64,000 nucleotides of DNA from Helichrysum umbraculigerum (GCA_949592205.1 CATIUR010000002.1:131452090-131516089); one strand, 5' to 3'. Numbered from the stretch's first letter, positions 46,329 through 57,679 are shown. Made by a program: numbers and translations. The notes: a model not told the origin generated them from the sequence alone.

Positions 46329-47690
46329 TGTAACACCCCGTAATTTTGACCGTCATTAATCTGCCTAATCCAACTTGTAATTACGTGTATTTAGTTATAT
46401 TAGGCTAAGTACATATAGGATTATGTGTAATTACATACACACACAGACACGATCCGTCCAAATCGTGCAAATAATGTGCCGGGCTGAACCCGACACGTTT
46501 AAAATAGGACGTTGGTGACAAAATATCTAAATAATAGGGAAATTCCCAAACAAATATTATTTAGTTCGATATATTACAAAAACAAAGTACAAAGTATACA
46601 TTTTGCTAAAAATGCACCCGAACGCGATAAAAATGCGCAAAACGCGTCCGACCGACGAAATAAGTTCAAGTTATATTTTTATAACTCAAAACTAAGCATT
46701 TTGACAAAATACTTCAAGTAAAAATATCGCGATTACACGCGAACAAATATAACGTTTAAAAACGTTACATAAATTAAATAAACGTAAAATTCGCGACCGA
46801 CACACGACGAATACCCGGAACACATTTTAGCAACTTAATTATGCTACATTAAGTAAAACTTTTAAAGTAGATATTGTGTTTTAAATCATTAACTAAACGA
46901 ATTATATAAAACGTATAACGTGTAAATAAACGATTAAACGACCGGGTAAACGAGCACCGCACGCTACGCAACTTTGGAAGCAAGATTTAAACACCTCATG
47001 GGGGTGGGACCCATCTCAAGACTGCAGAAAATCAGCAACCAAGCATGGCTTGGCCATGCCTCTCTTTCTTTTACTTCACACCACTACACCATCACTAATC
47101 AATCACCACCTCCACACTTCTTCCTTTTCTCTCTCTATCTTTCTCTCTCTAAACTCAGTTCCAGCCACCACCACCAAGCCACCATGATCCACCAAGCACC
47201 ACCATCTCATTTTTGAATGAAAACGAAGATTTAAGGCACGAAAACGATCACGAGAGCAAGCACATCATCTTTTCCTTCTCCGTTTCTTGGTAGTGGCAGT
47301 TGATGAAGGTGTTGTTTGTTGAAGTTTTTTCGGTCGCGGTTTCTCTGTTTAAAACAAATACCGGTAACATATCTAACGCTATAATTCCTCATACTTACTA
47401 TTTTGAGTAATTCTTTTATTAGTGTGTTATATTAAGTAACAAAATATCATAATACTTGTTGGTGTATATATGTAAAAATATCTTTAATTATAATATTAGT
47501 AGAGAATTTATCTGTTTCTGTTACATGAATATTAAAACAGATGTGAATATATAATCGTGGTTTTTTCCTTATACAAATTTTAGGTACATTATTCATAAGT
47601 TTTGATGTATAATTATTTATGAATTATGAAACTTGAAAAATGCTACGGCTTTGCTTAACAACTATTTTTCTTGCTTTTGTGTGTAAAGGA
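46329..47690 (+). repeat. 5' part of a gypsy 3' LTR, truncated
   Basis: It starts TGTAACACCCCG directly after the polypurine tract and has the conserved GGACGTTGGTGACAAAAT block (46510), CGACCGGGTAAACGAGCACC (46939) and a leader-like CT-rich stretch (47060-47220). The later modules and the LTR end are missing, so it is broken before or at the insertion at 47696. Confidence 0.6.
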
Positions 47691-49510
47691 TTAGTTGTGA
47701 CACCCGCCAAACTAAGACTTTAATTAGTGCTTAAACTACTTGTAATTATGTGTATTTAGTTTTATTATAGGCTAAATATATGTGACATTTTGTGTAATTA
47801 CATACACGCGTACGCGATTCATTTCAATCGTACACTTATGAACCGGACGAGGTCTGACATTATTTAATATGGACGTTGGTGACAAACTTTATGAATAATG
47901 TGGAATGATCCAAACAAACATTATCTACTATAATATATTACGATAATATATTACACGAATTTTCATATTTGTTTAAAACATATTCTATGCAATGAAACCG
48001 CGCGAAACGCACCCCAACGAGCGATTAATAACAAAAATTATATTTTTATAATTTTACATCTTGAAATAAAGTATTTTGATAAAATACTTTGGTTAAAAAT
48101 ATTCTGGGTATACTTTAACATATTTATAAATCTTAAACATATCACGCGATTAAACGATCGGGCAAATGACTACGGGATTTAACCGACTACGAGTCGTAAC
48201 ATGAAATTCGAAAACACAAACACGCGAGCCCGAGACCCAAGTGGGTCGGCCCAGACCCGCAGACCCAGCCCCAACCGACCCATGACCCAAAACCCCTTTT
48301 TTACCTCATTTCTTCCCCATTTCATCTCATTTTGCACACACACATACACCTAAATCACTCTCTTTCTCCCTAAAAATTTCGGCAGCCCAAATCATCCCAA
48401 AACATCATCAAAAATGCACCATTTCACGAAGTTGATTCAAGAAGAAACGATCACCAACTCGAGCTCTCCATCTTCATCTTCTTCGATTTTCATTTCGTGG
48501 TAAGAAACCTTATTAACACTTTTAAAATACTTGTAAAGCTCTTATTTACATGCTAGAACGTTTACCCAACGAGATTGTAACACCCGTCAAATTAGGACTA
48601 GTAGTTAGTGCCTAATCAATTGTAATACATGTAATTAGTTCTGTGTTAGGCTAATTAATGTATCAATATATATATTGTTGAATATATACAATTATGCGAT
48701 TTGATTAAATCGTACGCAATTTCAAATCGAATGTAATTCAGTTCCATTAATACGGACGTTGGTGAACAATTTTATTAAGTAATTTAACATTATTTAATAA
48801 CACTATCGTATTTAAAATATTATTTTGGTAATATTTCGTACACAATTCGTATCGCACAAACAAAGATTACGCGATTAAAATGTTAAAACGCGCAAACTAA
48901 TCGAAACAAAGCTAAGTTATAAATTTTTATAACACAAGTATCAAGTATTTGGTAAAATACTTCAACAAAAATATTGAATAATTATTCATATTTTAAAACG
49001 TATAATTAAACGTGTAAACTAATCATTTAACGTTTAAACGACCGGGGAAACGAACACCGCACGGAGCGCAAATGCACGGGAACGAAAAATGGAGCCAACC
49101 ACACTTGGGTGGAGCCCAAGTGGGCCGGCCCCCCCATATCATCACCAACACCATCATCTTTTTCATCTTTCATCATATCTCTCTTTCTTTCTTTCTCTTT
49201 TCTCTCTCAAAAAGTTCCATCACCACCACTACCTTCAAACCATAAATAACACCACCAAACGCACTCGGATCTTCACGCTCATTTGGAATAAAAGAACCAC
49301 CGTGTCACGATCTACCTTTCCATCTTTTCGGATTCCTCCGGCGCTAACTCGTAAGATTCCCGACAAATCTCGAAACTCTTTGATTTTGTGTATTTTCACT
49401 AGGTTGTTGTTTATATAAACTTAAAATGTCCAAATATGGGTTGGGTAAAAGATTTGGACCGAACGGTGGCCGGAAAACTCGTTTTCGTCTCAAATTCCGG
49501 CCAACAGACG

Positions 49511-49915
49511 TAAGTGTCGCACGGACCCGTACAACGTAGCGTCACTTAATGCGTCACTTAAGTGACGCACTGAGTGTCGCTAAAAGCCCTAATTTTGCGT
49601 CACTTGCCTAAGTGCCGCTAAAAAACCCCTTTTTCCCGACACTTGTCTAAGTGTCGCAAATTCAATATCCGTCACTCTAAACCGACACTTCTAGCGTCAC
49701 TTGCCTAAGTGACGCCTATAATTGAAATCTGATTTCATGCGACACTAGCTCTAGTGACTCATGACCCTTATACCGACAATTACAACCGACACTTCCTTAA
49801 GTGTCGCCCTCTATGCGTCACTTGCACAAGTGACGCCATTAGATCAAAATCTGTCATTTTATGCGACACTTCTTGAGTGTCATCTAAACCCTAAGTGTCG
49901 CTATAAGTGACGCTA
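49511..49915. repeat. GTGTCGC/GTGACGC motif array in LTR E
   Basis: AGTGTCGC, GTGACGC, GCGTCACTT and GCGACACT alternate more than twenty times, often as close inverted pairs. The words match the copia leader array at 7660-7990 and the array in LTR F. Confidence 0.85.
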
Positions 49916-50356
49916 AAAACAGAAGGTTTGCAACCATTTTTATACTATGTGTCGAACTTATAAAACTTTAAACTATTATACGATACGACTTTTAAAACAC
50001 ATTGGGGCATACTTTCTAAGTATAACACGTCGAAAACAAGATAATAATGTTAAGATTATTATTACAAACAATCACCAACGGGCCGTACACGTTTTCAAAA
50101 CTCATATCAATCAACCAAATCGTAGTAATTTGGACAAGTTAATCGACCAAATTGTAGTAATTTGGACAAGTTAATCAACCAAATCGTAGTCATTTTGACA
50201 TTATAGTTGGACGAACAACTACAAAGGTAGTCTTTATAGATACCTACTCACGTTAATAACCATCGCGTGTCATGGACACCCTCAGGTTACAAGTCTTTGG
50301 ACATCAATTCACGGCTAATCAATTCAAGTTTATTTAGATAAACGCTCAAGACTCAG

Positions 50357-50844
50357 GTGAGTCTCATGGCCCATATTTTACTATTTTACTCAGGGGTGTG
50401 ATACCAATGCTCGTTTTATTTACAATTGAACGCAAGTGCAAATCAAAATCAAATACTGCATGAGTTATTTTCACTAATCAATTTAAAGTCCTCCACAACA
50501 TAGTTTGGTAATACGTAGTAGCGTGAATGTTAGTGTATGGTACCATATAGGATTGACAATCCTCGTCCGGGTTAGCAAGCACTAACTGGTCAAATGGACG
50601 CATTAGCATTTGTGTAGACGAGTGTGGATTAGGCACTCGTAGGAGGCACCTCGATCGGAATTCCTTCATTGGACCTGACCCCCAAGTTAAGCTCAGACTA
50701 TGTGCTCATGACTGTATAGTTACTTTTATTTTGCTTTATGGCAACTTAAATTCAATTAAATCTTGCGGTTCATTCAATATGTTTTGACATACAAACCTGT
50801 GAGCTCACCAGCGTTTCGCTGACCTATTTTAGCTTGCATCACAG
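50357..50844 (+). other. conserved splice-like module with hairpin, LTR E
   Basis: ACTCAG|GTGAGTCTCATGG and TCACAG|GTAC lie 488 nt apart. The hairpin is CAGCG-TTT-CGCTG (50809-50821), after CTGTGAGCTCAC and before ACC. Confidence 0.6.
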
Positions 50845-52061
50845 GTACACAACAGTAGTTTGGACTGCCCAATAGGATACTTAGCTCGAGTCATCATGCA
50901 AACCATAAGAGATTTAGTTGCATTATTATATTTTGTATAAATTAATTATGTATTTAAATCTCTCAATTTCAAACCGAGCTAATGTACTTAATTATTTTGA
51001 TGTAAACATTTGTTTAATCAATACAAGTTTAAAACGACGCATGTAGTGGTCGTTCATTATATCTTTGTGCTGTGTTTACCGTATTAGTCGCGCCCCGACC
51101 CGATTCGCTTCCGCAACCCGAATTTGGGGGTGCGACAGAGATTATGTCCAAAATCTGTGACACCCGTCAAATTAGGACTAGTGATTAGTGCCTAATCATC
51201 TATAATACATGTAAATAGTTCTGTGTTAGGCTGATTGATGTATCGATATATATATTGTTGAATATATACAATTATGCGATTTGATTAAATCGTACACATC
51301 TCAAATCGAATGTAATTCGGTTCAAATAATACGGACGTTGGTGAACAATTTTATTAAATAATATAACATTATATAGTAACACAATTATATCCCAAAAATA
51401 TTATTTTGATAATATTTAGTACCAATTTCGTATCGTACAATTAAAGGTCTACGCGATTAAAATATTAAATGCGCATATGAATCAAAACAAATATAAGTCA
51501 TATTTGTATGACTCAATTATAAAGTATTTGATGAAATACTTCAACAAAAATATCGAATAAATATTCGTATTTTAAAACTTACATTTAAACGCGTATTAAA
51601 TTAATTAAACGTCTAAACGAACGGGAAAACGAACACCGCACGGAGCATAGTTGCAGGGGCTGAAAATGTGGGGCTTTCATCAAAACCCCCACCTCCCTTT
51701 TTCTCTTCCTCATTTATCACCTCACCCTCTATCTCTCTCTCTTCTTTCTTTTCTCTCATTCCACCACCACACCACCACCACTTACACCACCAAAATAACC
51801 ACCAAAACGACCTTAAATCATCTAGCTCGTTTGGAGAAAAAGAATCACGGCATCACGATCTACATTTCTACCTTTTCGGTTTCTTCCGGCGTTAACTTGT
51901 AAGATTCCCGACAAATCCCGAAAACTCTTAAATTTCATTTATTTTACTTGAAAGTTGTTTATTTAAGCTTGAACTGTCCAAATATGGGTTGGGTAAAAGT
52001 TTAGGGCCGAACGGAAACCGGAAAACACGTTTTCGACACAAATTCCGTCCATCAGATGTAA

Positions 52062-52420
52062 GTGTCGCACGAACCAAAGCAGCGATGCGTCACTTCCTTA
52101 AGTGACACATTAAGTGTCGCTAAAAGCCCTAATTTTGCGTCACTTGCCTAAGTGCCGCTAAAAACCCTCTTTTCCCGTCACTTCCTAAGTGTCGCGAAAT
52201 TCCATACCGTCACTCGAACCCGACACTTGCTTAAGTGTCGCCCCGAAATGATTTACAATCTACCGACACTTACACCGACACTCATACCCGACACTTGCCC
52301 AAGTGTCGCCCCTTATGCGTCACTTCTCCAAGTGACGCTACTAATACAGAATTTAACATTTTATGCGACACTTCTTGAGTGTCGCCTAACCCTTGAGTGT
52401 CGCTATAAGTGACGCTAAAA
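52062..52420. repeat. GTGTCGC/GTGACGC motif array in LTR F
   Basis: This is a parallel of the array in LTR E at the same relative place, with many copies of AAGTGTCGC, AAGTGACGC and their inverses. Individual spacers have diverged more than the motifs. Confidence 0.85.
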
Positions 52421-52797
52421 ATAAAATGTTTACAAACCATTTTCATACTAAGTGTCGAACTTATATAACTTCGAACCTTTATACGATACGACTTCTAAAA
52501 CACTTTGGGACATACTTTATAAGTATAACACTTCGAAATCATAATGATAATGTTGAGATTATTATTACAAACAATCACCAACGGGCCGTACATGTTTTCA
52601 AATACTCAATCAAATCAACCAAATCGTAGTAATTTGGACATTCTAGTTGGACGAACAACTACAAAGGTAGTCTTCATAGATACCTACTCACGTTTATAAC
52701 CATAGCGTGTCGTGGACACCCTTAGGTTACAAGTCTTCGGACATCACTACTTGGCTAATCAAATCAAGTTTATTTAGTTAAACGCATCAAGACTCAT

Positions 52798-53282
52798 GTG
52801 AGTCTCATAGCCCCTATTTTATTGTTTTCAGCAGGGGTGTGATACATTGCTCGATTTATTTACATGTGAATGCAAGTACAATCAAATCAAATACTATATG
52901 AGTTGTTTTCAACTAATCAATTTAAAGCCCTCCATAAACATAGTTTGGTAATACATATGTAGCGTGAATGTTAGTATATGATATCATATAGGATTGACAA
53001 TCCTCGTCCGGGTTAGCAAGCACTAACTGCTCAAACGGACCTGTTAGCATTTGGGTAGACGAGTGTAGATTAGGCACTCGTTGGAGGCACCTCGATCGGA
53101 ATTCCTTCATTGGACCCGACCCACAAGTTAAGCTCAGACTATGTGCTCATGGCTATATAACTTTTATTTTGCTTTACTGCAACTTAAATTCAATTAATTC
53201 TTGCGGTTCATACTATATGTTTTGACATACAAACCTGTGAGCTCACCAGCGTTTCGCTGACCCATTTTAGCATGTATCACAG
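52798..53282 (+). other. conserved splice-like module with hairpin, LTR F
   Basis: CTCAT|GTGAGTCTCATAG and TATCACAG|GTAC lie 485 nt apart. The hairpin is CAGCG-TTT-CGCTG (53247-53259). The base before the donor is T rather than G, so splicing would be weaker here. Confidence 0.5.
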
Positions 53283-53609
53283 GTACTCAGCAGTAGGTTG
53301 GACTGCCCGATCAGGATACTTAGCTCGTGTCAGCATACAAACATTCAGAGATTTAGCTGCATTATTATATTTTGTATAAATTAATTATGTATGTAAATCT
53401 CTCAATTTCAAACCGAGCTAATGTAAACTATACTTTTGATGTAAACTTTTGTTTTATCAATACAAGTTGTAAAACGGCACATATAGAGTCGTGTACTATA
53501 TATCTTTGTGCTGTGATTACTTGATTAGTCGCGCCCCGACCCGAACCGCTTCCGCAACCCGAATTTGGGGGTGCGACAAAATCCGACTTAAAATGCGTTT
53601 TAAAATCCA

Positions 53610-53800
53610 AATTGTTCAAACAGCTGTGTCTGCGAACTGAGCTGCGTCTCATTCCGCAGATCATGCTGCGAGCCGAGATTTACCTACCAAAAATTGAACT
53701 CGCGAAGTCAAACTGCGAACCGAACTGACTTGCGAGTTGACCTGCGAGTAGAGTTTTACGAGTCGAACCTTGTTCTGCGAACCCAACTCGGTTCGCAGCC
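53610..53800. repeat. CTGCGAA/CTGCGAG motif array in LTR D
   Basis: CTGCGAACC, CTGCGAG, TTGCGAG, ACTCGC and TTCGCAG recur about fifteen times in both orientations. The array takes the position of the GTGTCGC arrays of LTRs E and F but uses a different motif. Confidence 0.75.
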
Positions 53801-54300
53801 TACTTTATGTTGCGAGCCCAATCTCAGTTCACACCACCATTTCAGTCCGTAACCAACCTTGGACCCCGCCAGGGGTTGCCACCCCTTGGACCCCGCTTCC
53901 AGGGGCGCTGCCCCCGGACCCCCGTCACTTAACAATTTGTAAATACTTTTCACACTAAGTGTCGAACACTCACAAACAATGAAACCTGATAAAACGATAC
54001 ATATAATAATAACATTTTTGAATTATTATTACAAACCGTCACCAACGGGCCATACTTGTTTTCAAACTACAAACGAAATACTAAACAAACACTTGGACAT
54101 TTCCTAGTTGAGTGGACAACTAGCATGGGTGATCTTTTAAGACACCAACTTATTTACTTATTTGCTTACAATATTGTGCGTTTCGGACGCCAGAAGGTTG
54201 CAGGGTTCAGAGAACCGATATACGGACTTACATCCGACACGCCTACGGACTTACATCCGCTTTACTTGGTTGATTTCATATACGTACTTACTAGACTCAG

Positions 54301-54824
54301 GTGAGGCTTATAGCCCTACTTTTAATGTTTTATACTTGGGGTGAGATACTTTGCTTACTGTTTTACGCATGAACACAAGTACTGGACTGCCTATACTACT
54401 TTTTACACACATTGCATGAGTACCTTTTATCCACTGAAATCCTCATATCGTAAGTTGTTAGTTATGGACTTAAGCACGAGTACTAGTAAATGGATCCATT
54501 TGGGACTGACAATCCCTGCCTGGGGTAGTAGCGCTACCACGGATTTCACCGTAGAAACAGGCATATTAGTATTTGTTACATATGAGTGTCCCGATAGCAC
54601 TCACGGGGGTACATTATATGATACTTGATTGAATCATACTTACACACTGTTAAGCTTCAACTTATGAGCTCATGGCAACTGTGCTGACCTACTGATATAC
54701 TTGCTTACTTACTTTGCTTGACAGCAACACTGGTACATACTTGTGGTTCATAACGATTATTTACTACTAAACCTGTAAGATTCACCAACCTTTTTGGTTG
54801 ACACTTTTTAGCTTTGTATCTCAG
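54301..54824 (+). other. conserved splice-like module with hairpin, LTR D
   Basis: GACTCAG|GTGAGGCTTATAG and TATCTCAG|GTAC lie 524 nt apart. The hairpin is CAACC-TTTTT-GGTTG (54786-54800), following CTGTAAGATTCAC. Confidence 0.55.
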
Positions 54825-55148
54825 GTACACAGATGGAGTAGGATTACCCCAGAACACTAGCTAGAGTCGCATGATTTCTACATTGCATTTAACTGAGATT
54901 CTTAGCATTATCTTTTGTATATCATGATTATGTAATAGAATCTCCCGCTACACGCGTGGACTCTAGGGAACTACATTTTTGTAACCGAAAACACTATGTT
55001 TTCAAACATTTTATATATGGAAATGTAACTATTTTTAAACGTCTCATTTAGAGGTCGTTTGCTGTATACTTTGTGCTGTTGATACTTGATTAGTCGCGCC
55101 CCGACCCGAACCGCTTCCGCAACCCGAATTTGGGGGTGCGACATTAGT

Positions 55149-55821
55149 GATATTAAGTCAAACTTTGACCGATTAATTCAGATTTGAGCGATTACCCCTG
55201 ATTATTCCCGATGTTGACCCTTTGACGGGCGTTGACCGGAGTTGACCAATTTTTTGTGAGCGATTAGGCCTAATCCAATTGGGCTACACACAATACCCGA
55301 TTAATCAGGGATTAATCCCGATTTTTACAACCCTGTAATGTATGTATGTTTGGAGTTTCGATAATAATTTATAAAAGAATGATATTGTAGGTGTGTAACT
55401 GTGTATGTATATAACATGTATTTATGTATGACATGTATGTATATATACCATATGTATGTTAGGTATGTATTGTATAATATGTGTATTGTATGTATTTATT
55501 TATATATATTATATGTTAGTATTTTAATATTTTATGTATGCACGTACATATTATTTTATATATTAATATTTTTATATTTTACAAATTTTATATTTTATGT
55601 ATTATATATTAATAGTTTAATCATATTATATATTAGTAAATCTATATATGAAAAAAATCCAAAAAATTAAATTAAATATTATAAATAAAAAGTAATATTT
55701 ATAGTAAAGAATTTATCGTCAATGAAGCGTCGATTGTATTCAACAAGTATATAAAACTTTTTGTTGAGAGGGTTTTTTAGTTTTGGTGGCAAACAAAAAA
55801 AGGAAAAATTTTATTTATTTA
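55149..55821. other. AT-rich stretch, TATGTATG-type simple repeats
   Basis: No gene is seen. The first 170 bp contains TTGACC/GATTA words and may continue the sequence interrupted by LTR D. About 55395-55660 is a degenerate ATGTATGTAT simple repeat that creates spurious open frames. Confidence 0.5.
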
Positions 55822-56260
55822 TTGCGACGACATAGTGACGACATTGTCGTCGCAACATCGTGCGCGGAATTTTTTTTCATTCCGGAGGGAAAAAAGAAAA
55901 TCCAAATAAGAATTAAAAAAATTTCGCGACGATATCGCGACGACATTGTCGTCGCAAAATCTTGCGCGGGATTTTTTTCGTTCCGGAGGGAAAAAAGAAA
56001 TTCCAAATAAGAATTAAAAAAGTGTTCGCGACGATATGGCGATGATATTGTCGTCGCAAATACAACTCTGACCAAAAAAGTCAATTTTGGAATTTTTCTT
56101 TACTTTTAGCGACGACATAGCGACTACATTGTCGTCGTAGAAAGTTTAGATTGACTTTCAAACGTTGAAAGTTGAAAATTTTGTCGTTTAGTGATCTTTT
56201 AGCGATGAATTTATTGTCGTCGCAAAAAAAACGTGGCGAAAGGTGCTTTTTCTTGTAGTG
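55822..56260. mobile_element. CACTA (En/Spm) terminus with subterminal repeats
   Basis: The minus strand starts at 56260 with CACTACAAGAAAAAGCACC, the plant CACTA terminal sequence. Inward lie five or more copies of GCGACGACA...TGTCGTCGC, often as inverted pairs, which fits subterminal transposase-binding repeats (family knowledge). The companion terminus was not found, although related repeats lie at 45348-45500. Confidence 0.75.
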
Positions 56261-57158
56261 TATAAGAAGCAACATCAATAAAACTGCATGTGCCAAATAA
56301 GATCATAAAAACTTGTTCACAACTACATCCTCGGGTTCTGATAATGCAGAATATTTCCAGTTATCATCCAACTCCACAACACAAATGACTAGACCTTTAC
56401 GGTAGCGGGGGATCAAACTAACGAATTCAACAATCACCTATTCCTTTTTATATATGTAAATGTATTTATTTATTCAAATTGCTAAGATATGGATGGTAAA
56501 AGATAAGTTTTGTGATTGAAACAAGTGAAAAATTGAGTTTTTAATAACTTTGGACCTATGTACTTATATGTCTATATAAATATTATGAATCATAATTTGT
56601 ATGGACACATAGATCGGGGTATGGGATTCGTTAGGATTTATTGAATGTCTATATCAGAGTTTACGTGAACAAGGTCAAACATAAGTGTTTGGGATGGAAA
56701 CAAGTGAAATAAATGAGTTTTTCCCAACTTTGAACCTATATAACTATACGTGTATTTAGATATTAGGATATATATTGTCAAAAGGATACTTTAGGATTCA
56801 TATTCCTTCCAGATTCATGGTATATCTATAATAGAATTTCGGTGAATACTATATGGATGCTCAAAGATATGTGTATATGATAGAAATAAGTGAAAAACAT
56901 GTATACAATAGTTTAAGAAAAAAAAAACACAGTACAAACAGACAACTACCTATTACGTTCTTTAAACACATTACACACTCTCATCTCATAAGTAAAAGAA
57001 ACACTTACTATATCCCTAAAACAAAATTCAATTTATCATCCCGCAAATTTTGCTGGTCTTAAACTAGTAATAATGAAACTACAAAACTAATATCTTCTAA
57101 AATTATATACAAACTAAACAAACATACAACAAAAACATTACAAAACCAAACCATCCAA

Positions 57159-57252
<94 letters not shown>

Positions 57253-57679
57253 TATATATAAACAAAATAATTTAAATCACCCGCATTGTCGCGGGTCTTG
57301 TATCTAGTAATAATTGAAAATATATCTTATACTCGTCCAAGGACGTACTTGTTTATTTAAACATTTTTTTTTTTGACAAATAAAAAAAATAGTTGTACGG
57401 ATGAGCGATGATTATTTATACATATTTTTATTTTACACACCTATATATAATATAATACTCCATATAATACAGTTTATTTGTCCGTACAATTTAGGATTTA
57501 TAACCTTTCACTAGTTCAGCACTCTACCACTATTTCTTCTATTTCTCTGTGTTAGTGCATTTTGTGTGACAACAAGTTTCTAGATAATTAGTAATCGTTA
57601 ATATCAATGAAATCGTTATATTAGCCGGTGAGCGAATTTAGTGATGAGCGAATTTAGTGATGAGCGAACTTGGTTTATG
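56261..57679. other. AT-rich stretch with two Helitron-like 3' ends
   Basis: No gene is seen. 57280-57295 is CCCGC-ATTGTC-GCGGG followed by TCTTGTAT and CTAG (57304-57307) then T, a clean plus-strand Helitron 3' end. A degenerate one (CCCGCAAATTTTGCTGG, CTAG at 57064-57067) lies 240 bp before it. No 5' terminus was identified. A long AT run occupies 57161-57246. A diverged duplicate with AAGTGAAAAATTGAG/AAGTGAAATAAATGAG words is seen at 56480-56760. Confidence 0.5.
57161..57246. repeat. AT microsatellite
   Basis: About 43 uninterrupted AT units, between two Helitron-like ends. Confidence 0.95.

Larger units (their letters stand above)
48576..51137 (+). repeat. solo LTR E, gypsy, target duplication GAGAT
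   Basis: This 2562-bp LTR begins TGTAACACCCGTC and ends GGGGGTGCGACA, flanked by GAGAT (48571-48575, 51138-51142). It has the CGGACGTTGGTGAACAAT block (48753), ACCGCACGGAGCGC (49055), the GTGTCGC/GTGACGC array and CCAACGGGCCGTAC (50083). It is the same subfamily as LTR F and close to the LTRs of the intact gypsy element. Confidence 0.88.
51156..53578 (+). repeat. solo LTR F, gypsy, target duplication AAATC
   Basis: This 2423-bp LTR begins TGTGACACCCGTC and ends GGGGGTGCGACA, flanked by AAATC (51151-51155, 53579-53583). It inserted only 13 bp from LTR E, both inside LTR D. It has the same module order as LTR E, including CCAACGGGCCGTAC (52577). Confidence 0.88.
47696..55143 (+). repeat. solo LTR D, gypsy, TTAGT, holding two more solo LTRs
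   Basis: It begins TGTGACACCCGCC and ends GGGGGTGCGACA, flanked by TTAGT (47691-47695, 55144-55148). Removing the nested LTRs and their target copies leaves 2453 bp in three pieces (47696-48575, 51143-51155, 53584-55143). It carries its own motif array (53610-53800, CTGCGAA/CTGCGAG and inverses), a GC-rich duplicated patch at 53860-53925, CCAACGGGCCATAC (54043), and the splice-like/hairpin module. Confidence 0.85.

Noticed and set aside
55401..55670. 89-codon Tyr/Ile-rich frame
   Set aside because: It is a degenerate TATGTATG simple repeat without codon bias.
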